This document shows positions 28,367 through 36,511 of a DNA stretch of 64,000 nt, in pieces. How positions within the stretch are numbered: position 1 is the stretch's first letter; each line of letters opens with the position of its first letter. The translations under genes and the position numbers were made by a program. Under the pieces are notes generated by a model, which saw only the letters and a program-made list of their open reading frames with translations, did no database searches and was not told where the DNA came from. Source of the DNA: Mycobacterium avium subsp. avium (GTDB lineage: Bacteria > Actinomycetota > Actinomycetes > Mycobacteriales > Mycobacteriaceae); assembly GCF_009741445.1 (NCBI RefSeq), contig NZ_CP046507.1, positions 2,046,001 through 2,110,000 on the forward strand, given 5' to 3'.

Positions 28367-29398
28367 ATGACCGAGCGGAAGCGCAAGAACACGCTCCGCC
28401 CGGTGCGGGAAGTGAGCGCACCCCGCCTCGAGTTCCGCACCATTCACGGTTACCGCCGCGCCTACCGCATCGCCGGGTCGGGGCCGGCGATCCTGTTGAT
28501 CCACGGCATCGGCGACAACTCCACCACGTGGAACACCGTGCAGGCCAAGCTCGCCCAGCGGTTCACCGTCATCGCCCCGGACCTGTTGGGGCACGGGCAG
28601 TCCGACAAGCCGCGCGCCGACTACTCGGTGGCGGCCTACGCCAACGGGATGCGCGACCTGCTGGCGGTGCTCGACATCGAGCGGGTGACCATCGTCGGCC
28701 ATTCCCTGGGCGGCGGGGTGGCCATGCAATTCGCCTACCAGTTCCCGCATTTGGTGGAGCGGCTGATCCTGGTCGGCGCCGGCGGGGTGACCAAGGACGT
28801 GAACTTCGTGCTGCGCTGGGCGTCGCTGCCGCTGGGCAGCGAAGCCATCGCCCTGCTGCGGCTGCCGCTGGTGCTGCCGGCGGTGCAGCTGATGGGCCGC
28901 GTCCTGGGCACCGCGCTGGGCAGCACCGGCCTGGGCCGCGACCTGCCCAACGTGCTGCGGATCCTCGACGACCTGCCCGAGCCGACGGCGTCGGCGGCGT
29001 TCAGCCGGACGCTGCGGGCGGTGGTGGACTGGCGCGGTCAGATCGTCACCATGCTCGACCGCTGCTACCTGACCGAGGCCATCCGGGTGCAGATCGTTTG
29101 GGGCACCAAGGATGTGGTGGTCCCGGTCCGGCACGCCTGGATGGCGCACGCCGCCATGCCCGGCTCGCGGCTGGAGATCTTCGAGGGCTCCGGCCACTTT
29201 CCGTTCCACGACGACCCGGCCCGGTTCATCGACGTCGTCGAGCGCTTCATCGACTCCACCGAGCCCGCCGCATACGATCAGGAGGCGCTGCGCCGGTTGC
29301 TGCGCAGCGGCGGCGGCGCGCAGGCCGTCACCGGCCCGGCGCCCACCCGCGTCGCGGTGCTCAGCGCCATGGGATCCGACGAACGCAGCGCCACCTGA
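28367..29398 (+). CDS. alpha/beta hydrolase
   Basis: A 343-residue alpha/beta hydrolase. Oxyanion region [14 protein letters not shown], nucleophile elbow [13 protein letters not shown] (Ser about residue 112), a late Asp in [16 protein letters not shown] and catalytic His in [12 protein letters not shown], so the triad is complete. The C-terminal 50 residues are a non-conserved tail. The substrate is unknown; equivalent of Rv2715. Probably co-transcribed with the PAC2 gene, and followed by a phzF gene that has its own promoter-like box. Confidence 0.88.
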   Translation: MTERKRKNTLRPVREVSAPRLEFRTIHGYRRAYRIAGSGPAILLIHGIGDNSTTWNTVQAKLAQRFTVIAPDLLGHGQSDKPRADYSVAAYANGMRDLLAVLDIERVTIVGHSLGGGVAMQFAYQFPHLVERLILVGAGGVTKDVNFVLRWASLPLGSEAIALLRLPLVLPAVQLMGRVLGTALGSTGLGRDLPNVLRILDDLPEPTASAAFSRTLRAVVDWRGQIVTMLDRCYLTEAIRVQIVWGTKDVVVPVRHAWMAHAAMPGSRLEIFEGSGHFPFHDDPARFIDVVERFIDSTEPAAYDQEALRRLLRSGGGAQAVTGPAPTRVAVLSAMGSDERSAT

Positions 29399-29436
29399 GT
29401 CCGGGCCGGCCGCGGCCGGGGTCGTACAGTCGGGCC

Positions 29437-30123
29437 ATGGGTATCGACGTGACGGTGCTGCGGGTGTTCGCCGACTCGGACGGCAACTTCGGCAATCCGC
29501 TCGGCGTGGTGGACGCCGGCCGGGTCGAGGTCGCCGGCCGGCAGCGGCTGGCCACCCAATTGGGTTACAGCGAAACGGTTTTCGTTGACCTTCCGGCACC
29601 CGGTTCGTCCACCGCGCACGCCACCATCTACACGCCGCGCACCGAGCTGCCGTTCGCCGGTCATCCCACCGTCGGCGCCGCGTGGTGGCTGCGCGAGCAG
29701 GGCTCGCCGATCAACACGCTGGCGGTGCCGGCCGGGATCGTGCAGGTCGGCTACGACGGGCCGCGCGCCCGCATCAGCGCCCGCTCGGAATGGGCGCCCG
29801 AACTGGCGCTGCACGAATTCGGTTCGGCCGAGGAGGTTCTCGCCGCCGACCCGACGGAGTTCTCCGACGACACCGCGCACTACCTGTGGGCCTGGACCGA
29901 CCGGGCCGCCGGGGCGCTGCGGTCCCGGATGTTCGCCGCCAACCTGGGCGTGCCCGAAGACGAGGCGACCGGTTCGGCGGCGATGCGGATCACCGATTAC
30001 CTGAGCCGGGACCTGCGGATCACCCAGGGCAAGGGTTCGGTGATCGAAACCAGCTGGAGCGCCGAAGGCTGGGTGGGGGTGGCCGGTCGGGTGGTCAATG
30101 ACGGTGTGCGGCACCTGGATTGA
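29437..30123 (+). CDS. PhzF-family isomerase-like protein
   Basis: A 228-residue PhzF-family protein. The N-terminal signature [16 protein letters not shown] is followed by the conserved acidic residue region ([12 protein letters not shown], with the Glu used as acid/base in PhzF) and [18 protein letters not shown]. The C-terminal half repeats the fold and contains [16 protein letters not shown]. The protein is shorter than bacterial PhzF (about 280), as in M. tuberculosis Rv2716 (228). Reaction unknown. TACAGT (29425-29430) is 6 bases before the ATG, so probably leaderless. Confidence 0.87.
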   Translation: MGIDVTVLRVFADSDGNFGNPLGVVDAGRVEVAGRQRLATQLGYSETVFVDLPAPGSSTAHATIYTPRTELPFAGHPTVGAAWWLREQGSPINTLAVPAGIVQVGYDGPRARISARSEWAPELALHEFGSAEEVLAADPTEFSDDTAHYLWAWTDRAAGALRSRMFAANLGVPEDEATGSAAMRITDYLSRDLRITQGKGSVIETSWSAEGWVGVAGRVVNDGVRHLD

Positions 30124-30144
30124 CGATCCGGCGGCGATGACTCC

Positions 30145-30629
30145 TCAGCGCTGCCGGTGCAGCACCGCGGCGAGATGGTCCTGCAGCGGCTGCCCGACCG
30201 CGCCCATCTGCACCGAGTAGGAAAGCTCGTCGCCGTCGACGCGGAACCAACGCGCGAGCGCCGTCACCTCCTTGGCGCTGGGGGTCAGCCCGATCGACGT
30301 GGTGGACATCCGCATCTCGATGAGGCCGCCGGTGACCGCGTAGCTGCCGACCTCGATCTCGGTGATGCCGCTCGGATGGGCCAGCACCAGTTCGAGCCGA
30401 CCCGGTTGCGGCACCCGCAGATATCCGGTCTCGGCGTGTAACGGCTTGCCGTCGGCCACCGCCCGGGTCTTCTGGGCGTAGGCCAGAAACGGCTTGCCGA
30501 CGTGGGAGAAGGTGACCTCTTCGAGGTAGTCGAACGGCTGGATGGTGGGTACTTGCCGGAGCCCCGGCCGGTCCAGGTGCCCAGCAGCGGGGCCAGCGCC
30601 GCCAGGTCGGGATGCAAGTCGGTGGGCAT
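30145..30629 (-). pseudogene. nitrobindin-like heme-binding protein, one-base frameshift
   Basis: The first 29 codons from ATG 30629 encode LAALAPLLGTWTGRGSGKYP with the nitrobindin GxWxGxGxG signature. Then the frame is lost. From about 30549 to the stop at 30145 the continuing protein lies in another frame (ADGKPLHAETGYLRVPQPG, LAHPSGITEIEVGSYAVTGG). The break is at TACCCACCATC, where TAC CCN ACC ATC is expected, so one base is missing at 30546-30549. Intact it would have 161 residues (Rv2717c 164, from memory). Nitrobindins bind ferric heme in a beta barrel and react with NO or peroxynitrite. As read here only the N-terminal third is made correctly. Confidence 0.8.
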
Positions 30630-30667
30630 GAACGCGAGCCTAGGCCGACGCGGTGTGCGCGGCGTCG

Positions 30668-31132
30668 TCAGCCCGGGGTCGCCACGCCGCGGTGCTCGCG
30701 CAGCGCTTGGATCTCGCGCTCGAAATCGTCGGCGGACTCGAACGACCGGTAGACCGAGGCGAAGCGCAGGTAGGCCACCTCGTCGAGGTCGCGCAACGGC
30801 CCCAGGATGGCCAGGCCGACCTCGTGGCTGGGCACCTCGGGCGAGCCGGCGGCGCGCACGGTGTCCTCCACCTGCTGGGCCAGCAAGTTGAGCGCATCGT
30901 CGTCCACCTGGCGCCCCTGGCAGGCCCGGCGGACACCGCTGATCACCTTTTCCCGGCTGAACGGCTCGGTGACGCCGCTGCGCTTGACCACCGCCAGCAC
31001 CGCGGTTTCCACGGTGGTGAAACGCCGTCCGCACTCGGGGCAGGAGCGGCGCCGCCGGATGGCCTGGCCTTCGTCGGTTTCCCGCGAGTCGATCACCCGG
31101 GAGTCCGGATGACGGCAGAACGGACAGTGCAT
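30668..31132 (-). CDS. nrdR: transcriptional repressor NrdR
   Basis: A 154-residue regulator of ribonucleotide reductase genes. N-terminal zinc ribbon with Cys3/Cys6 (MHCPFC) and Cys31/Cys34 (SCPECG), then an ATP-cone domain (about 49-139; [20 protein letters not shown]) that senses ATP/dATP. It ends with an acidic, Arg-rich helix. ATG preceded by GAAGGAG. No nrd genes or NrdR boxes were recognised in the window. Position beside lexA/chiZ matches Rv2718c. Confidence 0.95.
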   Translation of the reverse strand: MHCPFCRHPDSRVIDSRETDEGQAIRRRRSCPECGRRFTTVETAVLAVVKRSGVTEPFSREKVISGVRRACQGRQVDDDALNLLAQQVEDTVRAAGSPEVPSHEVGLAILGPLRDLDEVAYLRFASVYRSFESADDFEREIQALREHRGVATPG

Positions 31133-31283
31133 GACTGCTCCTTCACCGTGCCGACGACCGGGTACCGCAGGACTTCGAGCGTACCTGCGCCGACGGCGCC
31201 ACGGCTAACGGAGCCACCGGGCCTCGGGGCCCGCCACCGGCAACAGTGGCATCGGGTCCCGGAAACGTTGTGGCACAAGGAGT

Positions 31284-31778
31284 TCAGCCGACGGGAGCGA
31301 TCAACGTCTGGCCGGCAACCAACGTGGGCGAGTTCAGGTCGTTGAGCTCGCGGATGCGGTCGGCGACCTGGGCGGCCGGCGCGTCGGGTGCCACCCGGTG
31401 GGCGACGTCGGACAGCGACTCCCCCGGGTCGACCCGCACCACGGCGAGCCGGTCCGGGACGTGGGCGGCCGAGCTCGGCGCGTCGCCGTTGAGCACCTGA
31501 CCGACGTTGGCGACCAGACCCAGCCACAGCGTGATCGCCCCCGCGGCCAACGCCAGCCCGACCGTCGTCACCCAGGTGACCGAGCGCCGCCGGTGCGGGG
31601 CAACCGACATGGCCACCCCGGTGCCGTGGTAGCGGGTCGCCGCCCCGGCGGGCCGGACCGGCCCCGGCCGGCGTGGACGGGTCAGCCCGTCGCGGCCGTA
31701 CCGAACGCCCTGAACCGGTCCGTTGACCGGACGCCGAAGACTGCTCGGACGCGGCGCAAGCGTATGGATGACTGTCAT
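31284..31778 (-). CDS. chiZ: LysM-domain, damage-inducible division inhibitor / cell-wall hydrolase
   Basis: A 164-residue membrane protein: basic Pro/Arg-rich cytosolic N-terminus (about 65 residues), one transmembrane helix ([20 protein letters not shown]), then an extracytoplasmic LysM domain ([18 protein letters not shown] to [12 protein letters not shown]). The M. tuberculosis homologue Rv2719c (ChiZ) is induced by DNA damage, acts on peptidoglycan and blocks septation. ATG 31778 follows GGAGGA. The region upstream holds a PafBC-type promoter (31880-31902) and the LexA box shared with lexA. Confidence 0.88.
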   Translation of the reverse strand: MTVIHTLAPRPSSLRRPVNGPVQGVRYGRDGLTRPRRPGPVRPAGAATRYHGTGVAMSVAPHRRRSVTWVTTVGLALAAGAITLWLGLVANVGQVLNGDAPSSAAHVPDRLAVVRVDPGESLSDVAHRVAPDAPAAQVADRIRELNDLNSPTLVAGQTLIAPVG

Positions 31779-31834
31779 CTGCGTTCCTCCGGTCAACTAG
31801 CTCTCGCTCGTGTGTTCGACTCTAATCGCTTGTG

Positions 31835-31851
31835 TGTTCGAAACCCGAACA
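31835..31851. promoter_or_regulatory. TGTTCG-N5-CGAACA dyad in the chiZ leader
   Basis: Perfect 6-bp arms (31835-31840 and 31846-31851). The left arm is part of GTGTGTTCGA, which also occurs 22 bases earlier (31810-31819), two helical turns away. The arms resemble LexA half-sites in the opposite orientation; no known regulator is assigned. Confidence 0.3.
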
Positions 31852-31879
31852 TTTGAGCGAAGCGTGTCGCACGAGCCAA

Positions 31880-31902
31880 ACGCTAGATCACGCCACCGAC
31901 AA
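31880..31902 (-). promoter_or_regulatory. RecA-NDp (PafBC-type) damage promoter of chiZ
   Basis: Read on the minus strand: TTGTCGGTG (31902-31894), 8 bases, TAGCGT (31885-31880). This is the LexA-independent mycobacterial DNA-damage promoter pattern, and it points at chiZ about 100 bases downstream. Confidence 0.75.
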
Positions 31903-32042
31903 CTTCGTCGGCCTTACCACTGTCATGCAGATCAGGTACCCGGTCTACGCAAAAGTTACACATGTGTGATTCCGCAGTTGTAGGGTCTTTAGGCCCCAGG
32001 CGGGCTCCGTGGCCGGCACCGGGGTCGGGCACGACACGCCAG

Positions 32043-32058
32043 TCGAACACATGTTTGA
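32043..32058. promoter_or_regulatory. LexA (SOS) box upstream of lexA
   Basis: TCGAACACATGTTTGA fits the mycobacterial SOS box TCGAAC-N4-GTTCGA with one mismatch. It lies 20 bases before the lexA TACATT box and 33 before its ATG, consistent with autorepression; chiZ diverges on the other side. Confidence 0.85.
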
Positions 32059-32090
32059 TTCTCGTCGGCGATGGGGTTACATTCGGTGCC

Positions 32091-32789
32091 ATGGACGACA
32101 GCAACGACAGTTCATCAGCCGGACCGGACGGCCGGCTGCACGCCGTGGATCCCTCGCTGACCGAACGGCAGCGCACCATCCTGAACGTCATCCGCGCCTC
32201 GGTGACCAGCCGCGGCTACCCGCCGAGCATCCGGGAGATCGGCGACGCCGTCGGCCTGACGTCGACCTCCTCGGTGGCCCACCAGCTGCGCACCCTGGAA
32301 CGCAAGGGCTATCTGCGCCGCGACCCCAACCGGCCGCGCGCGGTCGATGTCCGCGGCGTGGACGACGACGTGGCCGCGCCCGCCACCGAGGTGGCCGGCT
32401 CCGACGCGCTGCCCGAACCCACCTTCGTCCCGGTGCTCGGGCGGATCGCGGCCGGCGGGCCCATCCTCGCCGAGGAGGCCGTCGAGGACGTCTTTCCGCT
32501 GCCGCGCGAGTTGGTCGGCGACGGAACGCTTTTCCTGCTCAAGGTGGTCGGTGACTCGATGGTCGAGGCGGCGATCTGCGACGGCGACTGGGTGGTGGTG
32601 CGCCAGCAGCACGTCGCCGACAACGGCGACATCGTCGCGGCCATGATCGACGGCGAGGCCACCGTCAAGACGTTCAAACGCGCCGGCGGTCAGGTCTGGC
32701 TGATGCCGCACAACCCGGCGTTCGACCCCATTCCCGGTAACGACGCGACCGTGTTGGGCAAGGTGGTCACGGTGATCCGCAAGGTGTGA
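32091..32789 (+). CDS. lexA: SOS repressor LexA
   Basis: A 232-residue self-cleaving repressor. N-terminal winged helix (about 23-85; [20 protein letters not shown]), cleavage site Ala121-Gly122 in GRIAAGGPI, catalytic Ser156 (VGDSMVEA) and Lys193 (ATVKTFKR). RecA filaments trigger cleavage; recA is 14 kb away. ATG 32091 was preferred to earlier in-frame starts because TACATT sits 7 bases upstream (leaderless) with a LexA box before it. Equivalent of Rv2720. Confidence 0.97.
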
Positions 32790-32795
32790 CGCCGG

Positions 32796-34997
32796 TCAGT
32801 CGGCCTTGGTGAAACCGTTGGCCTGCGCGACCTCTTCGCTGGACAGCCACAGCTCGGGCAGCGTGTCCCGGTACAGGTCGCTGCCCGGCGTGTAGTACAG
32901 GCCGTAGCGAGCGCTGGCCTTGATCGGGTAACCCTCCGGCGCCTGGTAGGGGTCCTCCAGCGGCAGGTGGATCGTCGGCCGCCCGTCCGGGCCGGCCAGA
33001 CCGTTCTCCGAGGCGTCCTCCTCGTCCGCGGCGGCGTGCCGCCCAGACCGCGGTCGGGTCCCGGCAACACCGGCGTCGACGGCACCGCCGGCGGCCTCCG
33101 CCGCCTCCTCCGGTCCCGGCTGCGGTTCCGGGCGCTCTTCGGGCTGCGCTTGCGGCGCGGCCAGCTCGGCGTATTCGTCGTCGGCCTCGGCGGCCGGGAT
33201 GCCGCCGGTCACGGCGTCGGCGTCGGGCGGGGTGTGCGGCACGGCGAGGTCGGGATACTCGTCCTCCCGATAGCCGACATCCGGGTAGTCGACCTCGGCG
33301 TAGTCGGCGTCGGCGTAGGCGGCGTCGTCGGCGGTCTCGGGCTCGGCGACCTCCGGGACGGCGTCGGTGTAGTCGGTGTAATCGGCCTCGGCGGCGGGAT
33401 AGTCGGCTTCGGCGAGCATCTCGTCGGAGACCACCGGGATCGAATCGGTGTCGACCGCGTCGGGGTCCTCCTCCTCGAACCCGTACCCGCCGTCGGCGGG
33501 GGCCTGGCGCTGCCAACTGACCCGGGCGGCGACCCCGGACCCGGCCGGCGGCTCACCGGACGGCGGCGCGCCGAAGTGCTCGGTGGCCACGTCGGCGTCG
33601 TCGTGTCCCCACTGCCCCTCGGCCGCGTCGTAGCCGTGGTCGACGCCGTAGCCGGTGGCCTCGGGCCCGGGCCGGCGGCGGCGCCAGACGAACAGCACCC
33701 AGATCAGCAGCACCAGCAGGACCGCGACCGGGATCGCGGCCATCAGCCACCACCAATGCCAGCTGAACTTCTTGGGGTGGGCCGGCATGGCCGAACTGCT
33801 CGGCTGGTTCTGGCCCGAGATCTGCAGGCCGGACAGCAGCGGCGCCAGGTTCGACGGGTCGGTGCTGAACGTGTTCTTTGCCCGGTTCCAGGAGATCTTG
33901 CCGCCGGTGAACTGCTGGGAGATCACGTCGCCGTCCACGGCCTGGTCGCCGACCGGCGCGCCCAGTTTGCCGGCCGGAGCGCGGAGTTTGTCCCAGGCGG
34001 CCCGCATCGCGCCGCGCACCACGAAGGCGCCGTGGTCGGCCGTCCAGAAGATCACCGGCTTGTCGGGGGCCGAGAAGGTGGCGATCCGGCTGGACGGCCC
34101 GATGCCGCCGTCGGTCTCGTTGGTGGTGGGGAATCCCAGGTCGCTGCCGGCCGGCCCGCCCAGCGACTCGTATTTGGCCAGGATGTCGCTCTCCAGCGCG
34201 TTCGCCCCGGTGGCCGGGGTGAAGAACACCTTGCCGCCGGCGAAGTTCTGCACGATCCCGTCGCCGCCGACCGGGGTGGGTCCGCCCTGCTTGGCGCCCA
34301 GCGGGCCGCCGGGCCCGCCGGCCGCGCGCCAGGCCGTGTTGATGGCGGCGGTGGGATCGATGGCGACCTGCAGACCCTTCAACTGGTCGGCCAACCCCGG
34401 CGGTTCGGTGCTGAACTGCTTGGTCTGCCGGTTCCAGGACACCTGGCCGCCGCTGAATTTCTGGGTGGACACCTCGCCGGTGTAGGTCTCGTCACCGACC
34501 GGCACCCCGAGCACCCCGCCCGAGCTGCCGAGCTTGTCCCAGGCCGAGTTGATGGCGCCGCGCACCACGTGGGCGCCGTGCTCGGGCGTCCAGAAGATCA
34601 CCGGCTTGTCGCTGGCCGAGAAGGTGACCACCCGGCTGTCGGGACCGGCCAGGCCCGGCACCTCGTTGATGGCCGGGAAGCCCAGGTCGCTGCCGGCCGG
34701 CCCACCCAGCGACTCGTATTTGTCCAGGATCGGCCCGTAGGCGAATTTCGCGCCGGTGGCCGGGGTGAAGAACATCTTGCCGCCGTCGAAGTCCAGCGCG
34801 AACCCGTCCCCGACGGGATACACGTCGCCCTTGCGGGCGCCCAGCGGGGAGGTGTCGCCGCCGGCCTTCTCCCAGGCCGCCATGATCGCCGCCTCGGCAT
34901 CGCCGATCGGGCTCGCCGTCGCGGCGGGCGCCAGGAGTACCGCGGCCAGTGCTGTGGTCGTCAAGCTGACCAGCGCGCTTCCGACCAGCTTGCGCAT
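32796..34997 (-). CDS. LGFP-repeat envelope protein with transmembrane helix and C-terminal sunset-like domain
   Basis: A 733-residue protein. Signal peptide (MRKLVGSALVSLTTTALAAV, cleavage near ATAS), then six to eight LGFP repeats in two blocks (YESLGGPAGSDLGFP occurs twice), which are thought to bind the cell-wall arabinogalactan. A transmembrane helix (AAIPVAVLLVLLIWVLFVW, about 412-432) is followed by RRRR and a roughly 300-residue acidic cytosolic tail with DY-rich stretches. The last 50 residues (YPIKASARYGLYYTPGSDLY to SSEEVAQANGF) resemble the sunset domain. Could link wall to cytoplasm. Equivalent of Rv2721c. ATG 34997 follows AGAGGT. Confidence 0.85.
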   Translation of the reverse strand: MRKLVGSALVSLTTTALAAVLLAPAATASPIGDAEAAIMAAWEKAGGDTSPLGARKGDVYPVGDGFALDFDGGKMFFTPATGAKFAYGPILDKYESLGGPAGSDLGFPAINEVPGLAGPDSRVVTFSASDKPVIFWTPEHGAHVVRGAINSAWDKLGSSGGVLGVPVGDETYTGEVSTQKFSGGQVSWNRQTKQFSTEPPGLADQLKGLQVAIDPTAAINTAWRAAGGPGGPLGAKQGGPTPVGGDGIVQNFAGGKVFFTPATGANALESDILAKYESLGGPAGSDLGFPTTNETDGGIGPSSRIATFSAPDKPVIFWTADHGAFVVRGAMRAAWDKLRAPAGKLGAPVGDQAVDGDVISQQFTGGKISWNRAKNTFSTDPSNLAPLLSGLQISGQNQPSSSAMPAHPKKFSWHWWWLMAAIPVAVLLVLLIWVLFVWRRRRPGPEATGYGVDHGYDAAEGQWGHDDADVATEHFGAPPSGEPPAGSGVAARVSWQRQAPADGGYGFEEEDPDAVDTDSIPVVSDEMLAEADYPAAEADYTDYTDAVPEVAEPETADDAAYADADYAEVDYPDVGYREDEYPDLAVPHTPPDADAVTGGIPAAEADDEYAELAAPQAQPEERPEPQPGPEEAAEAAGGAVDAGVAGTRPRSGRHAAADEEDASENGLAGPDGRPTIHLPLEDPYQAPEGYPIKASARYGLYYTPGSDLYRDTLPELWLSSEEVAQANGFTKAD

Positions 34998-35275
34998 CCG
35001 ACCTCTGTGCACCTTCACCAAGCCTTCCAGCCGACGGGCATGGCTCCCTTTGCGGCGACGCCCGTACTGCGTCTCCGGCGCGCGGGCCGCGATGGCGCGG
35101 GGAAAGGACCCACTCACGATCCGCCTTGTCGCCGGGCTCGCATTACTTTGCTCCAGCCAACAAGAAATGCGAAGTCAAATTACGAATTTTACAAAAACGG
35201 ATACCGCATCGATGTCGAACCGATGCGGGGCCATGTCCGAATCGCGACCCGGCGTGCCCCCGGCCGCGCGAAACG
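34998..35275. other. intergenic region with AT-rich island
   Basis: 278 bases between fadE20 and the LGFP gene. Bases about 35150-35215 are strikingly AT-rich for this genome (minus strand includes TTTTTGTAAAATTCG and TTTGACTTCGC) and probably hold the LGFP promoter. No open frame or RNA was recognised. M. tuberculosis, as I recall, has Rv2722 and a TerC-like gene (Rv2723) here. Confidence 0.5.
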
Positions 35276-36436
35276 CTAGACGCCGAGGCTGCGGCCGATG
35301 ATTTCCTTCATGATCTCGGTGGTGCCGCCGTAAATGGTCTGCACCCGGGCATCGAGATAGGCACGGGCGACCGGGTATTCGCGCATGTAGCCGTAGCCGC
35401 CGTGCAATTGCAGGCAGCGGTCGATCAGGTGCACCTGCTTTTCGGTGGAGTACCACTTGGCCATGGCGGCCAGCTCGGCGGTCAGCTTGTGGTCCAGGTG
35501 CAGGCGGACGAACTCGTCGACCATCATGCGCACCACGGTGGCCTCCGTCGCCAGCTCGGCCAGCACGAAACGGCTGTTCTGGAAGCTGCCGATGGACTTG
35601 CCGAATGCCTTGCGCTCCTTGGTGTATTCCAGCGTCTGCTCCAGCACCTGCTCCATCGCCGCGGCCGCCATGACGGCGATCGAGATCCGTTCCTGCGGCA
35701 GGTTCTGCATCAGGTAGATGAATCCCATGCCCTCCTGGCCCAGCAGGTTCTCGGCGGGCACGTGCACGTCGGTGAAGGACAGCTCGGCGGTGTCCTGGGC
35801 GTCCAGCCCGATCTTGTCCAGGTGCCGTCCCCGCTCGAAGCCCTCCATGCCGCGCTCCACCACGAGCAGCGAAAAGCCCTGCGCCCCCTTGTCCGGATCG
35901 GTCTGGGCCACCACGATCACCAGATCGGAGTTGATTCCGTTGGTGATGAACGTCTTTGACCCGTTGAGCACGTAGTGGTCGCCCTGCTTGACCGCACGGG
36001 TCTTGATGCCCTGCAGGTCGCTGCCGGTGCCCGGCTCGGTCATCGCGATCGCCGTAATCAGTTCTCCGGTGCAGAATTTCGGCAGCCAGCGCTGCTTCTG
36101 CTCCTCGGTGGCCAGAGCCAGCAGGTAGGGCGCCACGATGTCGTTGTGCAGGCCGAAGCCGATCCCGCTGTAGCGGCCGCGGGTGGTCTCCTCGGTGATG
36201 ATGGTGTTGTACCGGAAATCGGGATTGCCCCCGCCGCCGTAGTCCTCGGGCACCGCCATGCCCAGGAAGCCCTGCTTGCCGGCCTCGAGCCACACCCCGC
36301 GGTCGACGATCTTCGCCTTCTCCCATTCGTCGTGACACGGCGCGACGTGACGATCGAGGAAGGCCCGGTAGGACTCGCGGAACAGTTCGTGTTCTGACTC
36401 GAAAAGCGTGCGCTGGTATTTGATGGCGCTGCTCAT
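35276..36436 (-). CDS. fadE20: acyl-CoA dehydrogenase
   Basis: A 386-residue FAD enzyme of beta-oxidation. N-terminal helical domain, central beta domain with IAMTEPGTGSDLQGIKTRA and FITNGINSD, and the C-terminal helical domain with QLHGGYGYMREYPVARAYLD and IYGGTTEIMKEIIGR. The YGG in the last motif lacks the Glu found there in MCAD/SCAD, so the catalytic base is probably on another helix as in long-chain and isovaleryl enzymes. GGAGG lies 6-10 bases before ATG. A TetR-type dyad (36479-36496) overlies its promoter. Equivalent of Rv2724c. Confidence 0.93.
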   Translation of the reverse strand: MSSAIKYQRTLFESEHELFRESYRAFLDRHVAPCHDEWEKAKIVDRGVWLEAGKQGFLGMAVPEDYGGGGNPDFRYNTIITEETTRGRYSGIGFGLHNDIVAPYLLALATEEQKQRWLPKFCTGELITAIAMTEPGTGSDLQGIKTRAVKQGDHYVLNGSKTFITNGINSDLVIVVAQTDPDKGAQGFSLLVVERGMEGFERGRHLDKIGLDAQDTAELSFTDVHVPAENLLGQEGMGFIYLMQNLPQERISIAVMAAAAMEQVLEQTLEYTKERKAFGKSIGSFQNSRFVLAELATEATVVRMMVDEFVRLHLDHKLTAELAAMAKWYSTEKQVHLIDRCLQLHGGYGYMREYPVARAYLDARVQTIYGGTTEIMKEIIGRSLGV

Positions 36437-36478
36437 GGACGACCTCCGGGCGACTGGGATTGCTGCCGCCCAACATAT

Positions 36479-36496
36479 ACCAACCAGACGGTTGGT
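36479..36496. promoter_or_regulatory. TetR-type operator upstream of fadE20
   Basis: ACCAACC (36479-36485), AGAC, GGTTGGT (36490-36496): a perfect 7-bp dyad with a 4-base spacer, 43 bases before the fadE20 ATG and next to TATATG on the minus strand. Size and symmetry suit TetR-family acyl-CoA-responsive repressors; no such regulator is encoded nearby. Confidence 0.6.
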
Positions 36497-36511
36497 CGGC
36501 AGCCGCCGGGG

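Noticed and set aside
31958..31967. ACACATGTGT palindrome in the chiZ-lexA gap
   Set aside because: It resembles the core of a LexA box but lacks the TCGA flanks; too short to call.
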